A DNA stretch of 11,933 bases, taken from contig DDAD01000146.1 of assembly GCA_002333205.1 (NCBI GenBank), positions 4,582-16,514 on the forward strand. Direction: 5' to 3'. The DNA is from Pedobacter sp. UBA2067. GTDB taxonomy: Bacteria > Bacteroidota > Bacteroidia > Sphingobacteriales > Sphingobacteriaceae. This document shows positions 5,163-11,933 of this stretch, piece by piece. The position numbers and the translations under genes are program-made. The notes below the pieces were generated by a model, which saw only the letters and a program-made list of their open reading frames with translations, did no database searches and was not told the DNA's origin. How positions within the stretch are numbered: the first letter of the stretch is position 1; every line of letters begins with the position of its first letter.

Positions 5163-8006
5163 TCAGGCCTCCATTTCTTTTTTAAGGAATTTACCAGTTA
5201 AACTAATCGGGTTCTGTATCAGGCCTTCTGGTGTGCCTTCAAACAGGATCCGTCCACCGCCAGCGCCACCTTCTTCTCCAAGATCGATTATCCAGTCGGC
5301 TACTTTAACCACATCCAGATTATGCTCTATGACAAGTACCGTATTGCCTTTGTCTACTAACTCTTGCAGCACACCTAAAAGCACATTGATATCTTCAAAG
5401 TGCAAGCCTGTTGTTGGCTCATCAAGGATGTAAAAGGTACTGCCGGTATCTTTTTTGGAAAGTTCTGTTGCCAGTTTCACCCTTTGTGCCTCTCCTCCGG
5501 ATAAGGTGGTTGAGGATTGTCCCAGGGTGATGTAGCCTAAGCCAACATCTTTCAAGGTTTTGATCTTACGATAGATCGCAGGCATGTTCTCAAAGAAAGT
5601 ACAGGCATCCTCGATACTCATATCCAAGACATCGCTGATCGACTTTCCACGGTACCGCACTTCGAGCGTTTCGCGGTTATACCTTCTGCCACCGCATTCT
5701 TCGCATGGAACAGCTACATCCGGAAGGAAGTTCATTTCAATGACTTTCATTCCGGCACCCTGACAGGTTTCACAACGGCCACCTTTTACGTTGAAGGAGA
5801 ATCTTCCCGGTTTATAACCACGGATCTTTGCTTCAGGCAACTGTACATACAGGTTCCGGATGTCTGAAAATACACCGGTATAGGTCGATGGATTGGAGCG
5901 TGGGGTACGTCCGATTGGCGCCTGGTCTATTTCTATTACTTTATCGATATCCTTTAAGCCAGTGATTTTCTCATACGGCAATGGATGTTTCTTTGCCCGG
6001 AAGAAGTGATGATTTAAAATTGGGTATAGGGTTTCGGTGATCAGACTGGATTTTCCACTACCGGACACCCCGGTTACAGCAATCAGCTTGCCTAATGGGA
6101 AGTCGACCGAAACATCTTTCAGGTTATGCCCACTGGCTTTAATGATGGAAACCTTATGTCCGTTTCCTTTACGTCTTTTCTTAGGGATCTCGATCGCTTT
6201 TCTACCGTTCAGGTAGGCTGCGGTAAGGGTATCAGATTTCAGAATTTCTGCGGGTGTACCCTGGGCTACGATCCTTCCGCCGTGTAGGCCTGCAGCAGGA
6301 CCAACATCGATCACGTGATCGGCCTCCAGAATCATGTCTTTATCGTGCTCCACAACAAGCACGGTATTCCCCAGGTCGCGCAGGTTTTTAAGCGCATTGA
6401 TCAGTCGCTCATTATCGCGCTGGTGCAAACCAATACTTGGCTCATCCAGAATGTACATAACATTCATTAACTGCGAACCGATCTGTGTAGCTAGACGAAT
6501 CCTTTGTGCTTCTCCCCCGGACAGTGTTCTTGCCGTACGGTCCAGTGAAAGGTAATTTAATCCTACATCACTTAAGAAGCCCAATCTTGCACGGATCTCT
6601 TTTAAGATTTCACGTGCAATGGTATTCTGGCGGTCGGTTAAACGGCTTTCCAGGTCTTCATACCAGCGGCGTAAGCTGAGGATGTCCATCTCCGACAGCT
6701 CAAAGATGTTCTTGCCATCGACTTTAAAATGCAAACTTTCTTTTTTAAGTCTTGCACCGTTACATACCGGGCAGGTATGCAGCTTGCGGAAGGATTCCAG
6801 ATCATCTGTAGAGCCTGCGGATTTCTTTTCCTGCTGCTCTTCCAGTAGCTTGATGATACCATCAAAAGTTACCTGATAATTCTGAACATTCCATTTATTG
6901 TATTCTACAGCTACCGAAAGCAATTCCGGTGTACCGTTTAAGATTAAGTTTATCGCTTCTTCACTTAGTTTCTCTATCGGCGTAGATAGGGAGAAACTGT
7001 ACTTCTTAGCAAGCGCTTTCAACACCTGGAACATCCAGATGTCGCGGTACTCACCCAGCGGAGCCAGTCCGCCATTGATGATGCTGAGCTTTGGATTTGG
7101 CATAACCGACTCCCGGTCTACGATAAAGATGTAGCCAAGACCATCGCAGCGCTCACAAGCACCATAAGGGGAGTTGAATGAAAAACTGTTTGGCTGTGGT
7201 TCATCGTAAGAGATGCCTGTTGTTGGACACATCAGGAACTTGCTGAAGTGCGACACGTTATCATCCTTATCGCTGATCTTGATTACGCCCTTACCCATCT
7301 TCATCGCCGTAGCGATAGAGTCCTGAAGGCGCTTTTGATCTTTGCGATCCACGATCAACCTGTCGATGACGACCTCAATATCATGAATCTTGTAGCGATC
7401 CACCTGCATCTTCAATCCGATGTCTTTGATCTCTCCATCTACGCGCACCTTTACATAACCCTGCTTGCGGATCTGCTCAAACAATTCTCGGTAGTGACCT
7501 TTACGGCCTTTTACCACTGGTGCCAGGATGTTTACCGGAATGTCGTTATACTTATTATATATGGCATTGAGGATCTGATCGTCGGTCATGCGTTCCATCC
7601 GCTCTCCGGTATTATAGGAGAAGGCTTCTGCCGCACGGGCAAAAAGCAAACGCATGAAATCGTATATTTCGGTAATGGTACCGACGGTAGATCTTGGGTT
7701 TTTACTGGTGGTCTTTTGCTCGATCGCAATTACAGGGCTTAGCCCTGACACTTTGTCCACATCCGGGCGTTCCATTCCCCCCATAAACTGGCGGGAGTAA
7801 GCGGTGAATGTTTCCATGTAACGACGCTGACCTTCAGCATAGATGGTATCGAAGGCTAAGGAGGACTTCCCACTCCCGCTTAAACCAGTGATTACCACCA
7901 TTTTATTTCTCGGGAAAGAAACGTCGATATCTTTTAAATTATGTACCCGGGCGCCGTAAACTTCAACATCTTTTTGTTCGCCGAGATCAACATTGTTTTT
8001 ACTCAT
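5163..8006 (-). CDS. uvrA: Excinuclease ABC subunit A
   Basis: Damage-recognition ATPase of nucleotide excision repair, acting as a dimer with UvrB. From ATG at 8006 it has 947 residues, normal length. Both ABC modules are complete: Walker A GLSGSGKS (41-48) and GVSGSGKS (646-653), signature LSGGE (495-499 and 835-839), Walker B YILDEP (518-523 and 859-864). The C-terminal zinc module has all four ligands, Cys745/748 and Cys768/771. The zinc site in the UvrB-interaction region has Cys260, Cys284 and Cys287, but Thr at 263 where many UvrA proteins have Cys. Cys412/415 form the central CPVC. A TTG two codons upstream (8012) is less likely because it lies inside the putative promoter element. 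The transglycosylase terminator upstream suggests uvrA has its own promoter and leads a uvrA-nnrD operon. Confidence 0.97.
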   Translation of the reverse strand: MSKNNVDLGEQKDVEVYGARVHNLKDIDVSFPRNKMVVITGLSGSGKSSLAFDTIYAEGQRRYMETFTAYSRQFMGGMERPDVDKVSGLSPVIAIEQKTTSKNPRSTVGTITEIYDFMRLLFARAAEAFSYNTGERMERMTDDQILNAIYNKYNDIPVNILAPVVKGRKGHYRELFEQIRKQGYVKVRVDGEIKDIGLKMQVDRYKIHDIEVVIDRLIVDRKDQKRLQDSIATAMKMGKGVIKISDKDDNVSHFSKFLMCPTTGISYDEPQPNSFSFNSPYGACERCDGLGYIFIVDRESVMPNPKLSIINGGLAPLGEYRDIWMFQVLKALAKKYSFSLSTPIEKLSEEAINLILNGTPELLSVAVEYNKWNVQNYQVTFDGIIKLLEEQQEKKSAGSTDDLESFRKLHTCPVCNGARLKKESLHFKVDGKNIFELSEMDILSLRRWYEDLESRLTDRQNTIAREILKEIRARLGFLSDVGLNYLSLDRTARTLSGGEAQRIRLATQIGSQLMNVMYILDEPSIGLHQRDNERLINALKNLRDLGNTVLVVEHDKDMILEADHVIDVGPAAGLHGGRIVAQGTPAEILKSDTLTAAYLNGRKAIEIPKKRRKGNGHKVSIIKASGHNLKDVSVDFPLGKLIAVTGVSGSGKSSLITETLYPILNHHFFRAKKHPLPYEKITGLKDIDKVIEIDQAPIGRTPRSNPSTYTGVFSDIRNLYVQLPEAKIRGYKPGRFSFNVKGGRCETCQGAGMKVIEMNFLPDVAVPCEECGGRRYNRETLEVRYRGKSISDVLDMSIEDACTFFENMPAIYRKIKTLKDVGLGYITLGQSSTTLSGGEAQRVKLATELSKKDTGSTFYILDEPTTGLHFEDINVLLGVLQELVDKGNTVLVIEHNLDVVKVADWIIDLGEEGGAGGGRILFEGTPEGLIQNPISLTGKFLKKEMEA

Positions 8007-8009
8007 ATT

Positions 8010-8017
8010 CAAAATTA
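8010..8017 (-). promoter_or_regulatory. Bacteroidota -7 element (TAnnTTTG) for uvrA
   Basis: On the minus strand TAATTTTG (plus-strand CAAAATTA, 8010-8017) matches TAnnTTTG and ends 3 bases before the ATG at 8006. This would give a leaderless or nearly leaderless transcript, the same geometry as lipA. No convincing -33 TTG lies at normal spacing, so the call rests on the -7 match and its position after a terminator. Confidence 0.38.
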
Positions 8018-8062
8018 AGCGCTAGTAGAGCCTTTATGTAGGTTTAGCAAATTTGCAGCCAC

Positions 8063-8085
8063 AAAAAAAGCCGGATAAATCCGGC
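8063..8085 (-). terminator. Intrinsic terminator downstream of the lytic transglycosylase gene
   Basis: On the minus strand a perfect 7-bp stem (GCCGGAT / ATCCGGC, 8070-8085) with a 2-base centre is followed immediately by seven T residues (8069-8063). It starts about 50 bp after the transglycosylase stop and separates that gene from uvrA. The central bases probably open to form a larger loop in RNA. Confidence 0.88.
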
Positions 8086-8135
8086 AAATGTAATGTAAAT
8101 CAAAGCAAACTGATGTAATTGCAGCTTTGTTAAGC

Positions 8136-8924
8136 CTACTCTGCATTGTATGCAAGTAAGGTTTTAGAATCTTTGTATCCGTGCTTGGAAGGATTTTTAA
8201 CGATCTCCTTCATAGAAATCAGTTTATAAACGTAACTGCCGGTTTCGCGGTTCAGCTTCAGTTTGTAATAATTATCCTGTTTCTGACGGTTGATCTGCTT
8301 TTTCATGTGGTTGTCACCAACATTATATGCTGCAGCGACAAGCGTCCAGCTGCCGAATACATCATAAAGATCGTTTAGGTATTTGCAAGCAGCAATGGTT
8401 GATTTGCGTAGGTTCTTACGCTCATCCACTTTAGCATTCACTTTAAGCCCGTAGCTTCTTGCTGTGCCTGGCATAAACTGCCAGAAGCCTGAAGCACCCT
8501 TTGGAGAAGTTCCATCTCTGAAACCAGACTCTACCAACGGCATGTACTTAAAATCATTTGGAATACCATGCGCTTTTAAGATGGGTTCAATTACCGGAAA
8601 CCATTCTGCAGCTTTTCGGTGCAGGCGATTGGTCTGTGTTTTTCCGTAACTGTAAGATGCAAGGTAACGTTTCATTTTCTGCTTCACCCGGGCATCCGCC
8701 ACTGGAAGTGTTTCCTTTGCAAAGTTTAATTTGGCCTTCGGTTTCAAAGGCTTTTCTTCTTTAAGAACTGGTGTAACAACTGGTGCTACAACCTTATTTT
8801 TCGCTACTGTTTGTGCTTCTTCAGCACTCGTTTTTTTTGTCTGGGGCAGTTTGAGAACTAACACTTTTGCCATAACCAGTAATGTTAAAATTACCGTACA
8901 TGTTATTATGTGTTTCCTTATCAT
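8136..8924 (-). CDS. Lytic transglycosylase with SLT domain (GH23, MltD-like)
   Basis: Cleaves the glycan backbone of peptidoglycan between MurNAc and GlcNAc, forming 1,6-anhydroMurNAc ends, in the periplasm. Residues 7-25 are a hydrophobic N-terminal segment (ITCTVILTLLVMAKVLVL) acting as signal or membrane anchor; there is no lipobox. A Lys/Val/Pro-rich linker (27-75) leads to the SLT domain at about 105-225: the catalytic Glu is Glu132 in LVESGF, followed by KGASGFWQFMPGTARSYGL (142-160) and AAAYNVG (197-203). No LysM repeats follow, although many MltD proteins have them, so wall targeting must be direct. It is monocistronic, with its own Shine-Dalgarno sequence, promoter candidate and terminator. 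Confidence 0.92.
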   Translation of the reverse strand: MIRKHIITCTVILTLLVMAKVLVLKLPQTKKTSAEEAQTVAKNKVVAPVVTPVLKEEKPLKPKAKLNFAKETLPVADARVKQKMKRYLASYSYGKTQTNRLHRKAAEWFPVIEPILKAHGIPNDFKYMPLVESGFRDGTSPKGASGFWQFMPGTARSYGLKVNAKVDERKNLRKSTIAACKYLNDLYDVFGSWTLVAAAYNVGDNHMKKQINRQKQDNYYKLKLNRETGSYVYKLISMKEIVKNPSKHGYKDSKTLLAYNAE

Positions 8925-8927
8925 TTT

Positions 8928-8933
8928 CCTCCT
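8928..8933 (-). promoter_or_regulatory. Shine-Dalgarno sequence of the transglycosylase gene
   Basis: On the minus strand AGGAGG (8933-8928) sits 3 bases before the ATG at 8924 and fixes that start. A full AGGAGG is uncommon in Bacteroidota, and none of the other genes here has one at usable spacing. Confidence 0.65.
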
Positions 8934-8961
8934 TTTTTAGGTTAACAAATAAGAGCGGCGA

Positions 8962-8992
8962 CAAATATAGGTTATATTAGGCTAATTATCAA
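8962..8992 (-). promoter_or_regulatory. Bacteroidota-type promoter for the transglycosylase gene
   Basis: On the minus strand a TTG (-33; plus 8990-8992) is followed after 20 bp by TATATTTG (-7; plus 8962-8969), a full TAnnTTTG match at consensus spacing. It predicts a 5' leader of about 30-35 nt carrying the AGGAGG. It is the best two-part promoter in the window. Confidence 0.58.
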
Positions 8993-9100
8993 GCTTTTAC
9001 AGAATTACCCGCCAAAACCGGCCTTTAAACGGCCCTGAGACAGGATTTTAAATATCTCCATCTGGCTGAAAATAAGCAAGGTAGAATCAGCGATTTTTCT

Positions 9101-9108
9101 TAAATTTG
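9101..9108 (+). promoter_or_regulatory. Bacteroidota -7 element (TAnnTTTG) for the pseudouridine synthase gene
   Basis: TAAATTTG at 9101-9108 matches TAnnTTTG and lies 33 bp before the ATG at 9142, predicting a leader of about 26 nt. No clear -33 TTG sits 17-23 bp upstream. It is the plus-strand partner of the divergent transglycosylase promoter. Confidence 0.42.
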
Positions 9109-9141
9109 CGCTCGCATAAAATATGCAGTTAATACAGTCTT

Positions 9142-10449
9142 ATGATGAAAAGTAACAACAGGAACAGTCGGGATGACAAGTCCACCCCAGGTAACCGGAA
9201 CAGTTCAAACAGGCGCCCTGCCGGAACAGAAAGTACCTACAAAGGCAAACGGACTTTTGCCGACAAAGAAGGAAAAGAAGGCGGATATCAAGGTAAAACC
9301 GGAACATTCCGCGGTGCGAGTCGCCCGGAAGCTGGAAGCACTTACAAAGGAAAACGTAATTTCGAAGACAAAGAACCGAAAGCATTCGGGGATAGAGAAC
9401 CAAGAGAAAATAAATTTAGCGGTGCTGGAAGACCAGGTGCTAGTCGCCCGGAAACAGGTACAGGTTACAAAGGCAAACGACCTTTCGAAAACAAAGAAGG
9501 CAGAGAAGCTGGCGAAAGCAAAGGCCGCAGCTATATCAAAAAAGATCAGTTCGGTGCTAAAGGTGATCAGCCGGCAAGAAAATTTGAAGACCGCAAAGGT
9601 GGCGCTTCAAGAACTACCGATAACAGACCATTCCGTAAGCGTGATTCGGATGCTGGCGAATACAGGCCAAGCTTCTCTTCAGAGCGCCCGGTTATGCGTG
9701 TTCGTAAAGACCAGCCGAAGAAAGCAGATGATGGACTAATCCGCTTAAACCGTTACATCGCCAATTCTGGTATTTGCTCCCGTCGTAAAGCGGATGAGCT
9801 TATTGCTGCAGGTGTAGTTTCGGTGAATGGTGTTGCCATCTCAGAACTCGGTCATAAGATAGATCCCGCAAAGGATGAAGTTAGATACAATGGCGAGTTG
9901 CTTAAACGTGAGAAGAAAACTTACGTGTTATTGAACAAACCGAAAGACTATATCACCACTACAGACGATCCGCAGGAACGCAGAACCGTAATGCAGCTTG
10001 TTGAAAAAGCAAGTCGTGAACGCATCTATCCTGTTGGACGCCTTGACCGCAATACGACTGGTTTATTGCTGATGACCAACGATGGTGATCTTGCTGATAA
10101 GCTTTCGCACCCAAGAAACGGCATCACTAAAATTTATCACGTAGAATTAAACAAGAGTTTAAGTCAGGGTGATATGAATAAAATTCAATTCGGTCTTGAA
10201 CTTGAAGATGGCATAATTAAACCGGATAACGTATCTTACGTAACCGGAGGATCAAAACGCGAGGTTGGCATTCAGATTCATAGCGGAAAAAATCGCATTG
10301 TAAGAAGAATTTTTGAACATCTAGGGTATGAAGTTGTTAAATTAGACCGTGTGGTTTATGGCAACTTAACCAAGAAAGATTTGCCACGCGGCAGATGGCG
10401 CTACCTGGAAGAGCATGAACTGATCCAGATTAAACATTTAATTAAATAG
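9142..10449 (+). CDS. rluB: RluB/RsuA-family pseudouridine synthase with long charged N-terminal extension
   Basis: Isomerises a specific uridine to pseudouridine in ribosomal RNA; family resemblance is closest to RluB (23S), but RsuA/RluE/RluF-type specificity cannot be excluded. The core is residues 198-435: an S4 RNA-binding domain (200-246; IRLNRYIANSGICSRRKADEL, then VVSVNG), then the catalytic domain with YVLLNKPKDY (261-270), the catalytic Asp302 in VGRLDRNTTGLLL, KIYHVEL, and IHSGKNRIVRRIFEHLGY, whose Lys/Arg-rich strand is typical of the family. Residues 1-195 are an Arg/Lys/Gly/Glu-rich, low-complexity and presumably disordered extension with three related repeats, probably an auxiliary RNA-contact tail; such tails occur in Bacteroidota members. 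ATG at 9142 is directly followed by a second ATG, either of which could serve. The lactonase-like gene begins 5 nt after the stop. Confidence 0.93.
   Translation: MMKSNNRNSRDDKSTPGNRNSSNRRPAGTESTYKGKRTFADKEGKEGGYQGKTGTFRGASRPEAGSTYKGKRNFEDKEPKAFGDREPRENKFSGAGRPGASRPETGTGYKGKRPFENKEGREAGESKGRSYIKKDQFGAKGDQPARKFEDRKGGASRTTDNRPFRKRDSDAGEYRPSFSSERPVMRVRKDQPKKADDGLIRLNRYIANSGICSRRKADELIAAGVVSVNGVAISELGHKIDPAKDEVRYNGELLKREKKTYVLLNKPKDYITTTDDPQERRTVMQLVEKASRERIYPVGRLDRNTTGLLLMTNDGDLADKLSHPRNGITKIYHVELNKSLSQGDMNKIQFGLELEDGIIKPDNVSYVTGGSKREVGIQIHSGKNRIVRRIFEHLGYEVVKLDRVVYGNLTKKDLPRGRWRYLEEHELIQIKHLIK
9223..9513 (+). repeat. Degenerate in-frame repeats encoding YKGKR-x-F motifs
   Basis: Three related units occur inside the pseudouridine synthase extension: TESTYKGKRTFADKEGKEGG (residues 29-48), EAGSTYKGKRNFEDKEPKAFG starting at 63 (described by its YKGKRNFEDKE core), and the unit with core YKGKRPFENKEGREAG (109-124). 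YKGKR starts at residues 33, 68 and 109, so spacing is 35 and 41 codons. Units 2 and 3 are each preceded by ASRPE(A/T)G. They look like internal duplications that have drifted. Confidence 0.7.
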
Positions 10450-10454
10450 TAAAC

Positions 10455-11570
10455 ATGAAAAAAAGCCTATATCTCCTACCCTTTTTATTCTGCAGCCTGC
10501 ACAGTAAAGCACAGCAAAATGAGTACAACTTAATTATTGGGACATACACCAATACGGGAAAGAGTGAAGGCATATATGTTTACGACTTTGATATTAAAAC
10601 CGCGGCATTCAGAGCTAAAAGCATCACCAAGAATGTGATTAATCCAAGTTTCCTGGCACTGAGCAAAGACAACGCCTTTGTTTATGCAGTGAATGAGGAT
10701 GGCGCAAACAGCAGTGTTAGTGCTTTTAGTTTTGACCCGGTGAAAGGCAGTATGGAGCCTTTAAACAAGCTTGCCACCAAGGGTGCGGATCCTTGTTTTG
10801 TAATTGCTGATGAATTGAACGTCATTACTGCAAACTATTCTGGCGGTAGCATCTCCGTTTTCGGGCGTGATGCAGCTGGTGCGGTTAGCGGACCAAAGCA
10901 AATCATTCAGCATAGCGGTGGCAGCGTAGACAAGAGCAGACAGGAAGGCCCGCATGTACATCAGGTACGGTTTAGCCCGGACAAGAAATACATCATCTCG
11001 AATGACCTGGGTACCGATAAGATCTACATCTATAAATACCAGCCGAATGATGCGAGCAATGTGCTTGTTGAACATGACAGCGTTGCTGTGAAACCGGGAA
11101 TGGGCCCAAGACACATCACTTTTAGCAAGGACGGTAAATTTGCATACCTGTTGACCGAAATGGGTGGCTATGTATATACTTACAGCTATAGCGATGGTAA
11201 ACTTACCCAATTACAGGAAACTGCAATTTTCGGGAAAGACTTTAAAGGTGAAACCGGTGCAGCAGACATTCACCTTAGCCCTGATGGCAAGTTCTTGTAC
11301 GCCACTAACCGGGGTACGGCAAATACCATTACGAGATTTGCTGTCCAATCAAACGGTAAACTGGTAAAGAAAACCGAAGTGCCTACCCTGGGTAAAGGGC
11401 CACGGAACTTTGCAATTGATCCTTCTGGAAATTACTTACTTGTTGCACATCAATACACCAATGACGTGGTGATCTTTAAGATTAACAAAGAAACCGGTGC
11501 CTTGACAGACACCGGGAAGCGGATTGAAGTAGGCGCGCCAGTATGCCTGGTATTCGCGCCTAATAAATAA
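10455..11570 (+). CDS. Exported lactonase-family beta-propeller protein (6-phosphogluconolactonase-like)
   Basis: A 371-residue member of the YbhE/Pgl lactonase family, a seven-bladed beta-propeller whose best-known members hydrolyse 6-phosphogluconolactone. Residues 1-19 form a signal peptide (MKKSLYLLPFLFCSLHSKA) with likely cleavage before QQNEY, so the mature protein is extracytoplasmic; no lipobox is present. Family features are YNLIIGTYT (24-32), GPHVHQVRFSPD (165-176), GPRHITFSKDGKFAYLL (217-233), the Glu of TEMGG (235), ADIHLSPDGKFLYATNRG and KGPRNFAIDPSGNYLLVAHQ. Because export separates it from cytosolic pentose-phosphate intermediates, its substrate is probably another sugar lactone; this is inference. 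It follows the pseudouridine synthase gene after 5 nt, likely one transcript, and converges on bshA with a 10-bp gap. Confidence 0.88.
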   Translation: MKKSLYLLPFLFCSLHSKAQQNEYNLIIGTYTNTGKSEGIYVYDFDIKTAAFRAKSITKNVINPSFLALSKDNAFVYAVNEDGANSSVSAFSFDPVKGSMEPLNKLATKGADPCFVIADELNVITANYSGGSISVFGRDAAGAVSGPKQIIQHSGGSVDKSRQEGPHVHQVRFSPDKKYIISNDLGTDKIYIYKYQPNDASNVLVEHDSVAVKPGMGPRHITFSKDGKFAYLLTEMGGYVYTYSYSDGKLTQLQETAIFGKDFKGETGAADIHLSPDGKFLYATNRGTANTITRFAVQSNGKLVKKTEVPTLGKGPRNFAIDPSGNYLLVAHQYTNDVVIFKINKETGALTDTGKRIEVGAPVCLVFAPNK

Positions 11571-11580
11571 TACTAAATTC

Positions 11581-11933
11581 TTATTTTGCCTTCTGAATTA
11601 CATCGGTGTAGTAACCGATGTATATTGGCAGGATTTTCTTCAGATCAAAGTCGTGTGCACGTTTGTATGCGTTTTCTTTGAAGCTTTGCAGCACCGCGTC
11701 GTCTTCAAGCATTTTGATTGCATTTGCAGCCATATCTTCCACATCACCAACATTACTCATGTAACCGCAGAAACCGTTTACATTAAGTTCAGGCAATCCA
11801 CCTGCATTGGTCGTGATGATTGGTACGCCACAGGCCATAGCCTCTAAGGCTGCCAGTCCGAAGCTTTCAGACTCTGAAGGCATCAGGAACAGGTCTGATA
11901 CGGCCAGGATTTCCTCTACAGCATCCTGTTTAC
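11581..11933 (-). CDS. bshA: N-acetyl-alpha-D-glucosaminyl L-malate synthase BshA, C-terminal part
   Basis: GT4-family glycosyltransferase that joins GlcNAc from UDP-GlcNAc to L-malate, the first step of bacillithiol synthesis; cytosolic. About 116 C-terminal residues are visible and the frame continues past the window edge. The segment KQDAVEEILAVSDLFLMPSE is characteristic of BshA, followed by SESFGLAALEAMACGVPIIT, the E(x7)E nucleotide-sugar-binding motif of GT4 enzymes, then NAGGLPELNVNG and the typical tail helices (DLKKILPIYIGYYTDVIQ). The TAA is at 11581-11583. Another GT4 enzyme is possible from the C-terminus alone, but the wording fits BshA well. Confidence 0.85.
   Translation of the reverse strand, partial: KQDAVEEILAVSDLFLMPSESESFGLAALEAMACGVPIITTNAGGLPELNVNGFCGYMSNVGDVEDMAANAIKMLEDDAVLQSFKENAYKRAHDFDLKKILPIYIGYYTDVIQKAK

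Noticed and set aside
7248..7742. 164-codon plus-strand frame inside uvrA
   Set aside because: It is antisense to conserved UvrA sequence; His/Leu-rich composition reflects the complement of uvrA codons.
9011..9036. Possible GGCC hairpin between the divergent genes
   Set aside because: The stem is only 4 bp with a mismatch next to it and no T-run, so it is too weak to call.
9173..9739. 188-codon plus-strand frame inside the pseudouridine synthase extension
   Set aside because: It stays open because the repeat-rich Lys/Gly/Glu coding DNA lacks stops in a second frame; it ends where the conserved S4 domain begins.
1..11933. CRISPR arrays, tRNA and rRNA genes
   Set aside because: No regularly spaced 25-40 bp repeats and no tRNA-like or rRNA-like sequences were seen on reading either strand.

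Overview
The window looks like chromosomal DNA from a Bacteroidota bacterium, most likely Sphingobacteriaceae (Pedobacter or a close relative). The basis is protein wording in LipA, UvrA, the RskA-type anti-sigma factor and the BshA-like end, plus TAnnTTTG promoter elements, scarce Shine-Dalgarno sequences, and moderate-GC housekeeping genes next to a low-GC insert. The genus is an inference.

Layout. (1) 1-335, minus strand: C-terminal part of an IS91-family (Y2 rolling-circle) transposase whose homology stops abruptly near 330. (2) 383-1465: a low-GC accessory gene that resembles the DUF6236 family and has a hydrophobic C-terminal segment; a tiny ORF overlaps its stop. (3) 1552-1946: gene-free DNA with three perfect hairpins and an 11-bp tandem repeat packed into about 100 bp. 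(4) 1947-4254, plus strand: lipA, an ECF sigma factor (TTG start) and its RskA-like membrane anti-sigma factor (GTG start, 1-nt overlap). (5) 4247-8924, minus strand: a lytic transglycosylase closed by a clear terminator, then uvrA and an NAD(P)HX dehydratase lacking its usual epimerase half, coupled 1 nt after uvrA. (6) 9142-11570, plus strand: an RluB/RsuA-type pseudouridine synthase with a long charged N-terminal extension, followed 5 nt later by an exported lactonase-like beta-propeller protein. (7) 11581-11933, minus strand: the C-terminal part of bshA, the bacillithiol-pathway glycosyltransferase.

Most of the window is maintenance functions: lipoate synthesis, nucleotide excision repair, NAD(P)HX repair, wall remodelling, rRNA modification, low-molecular-weight thiol synthesis, and a regulatory sigma/anti-sigma pair. 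The unexplained part is 1-1946, where transposase debris, a gene of unknown function with foreign-looking composition and a cluster of palindromes sit beside lipA. That is the best candidate for an acquired, possibly defence-related, module, but nothing in the sequence proves such a role.
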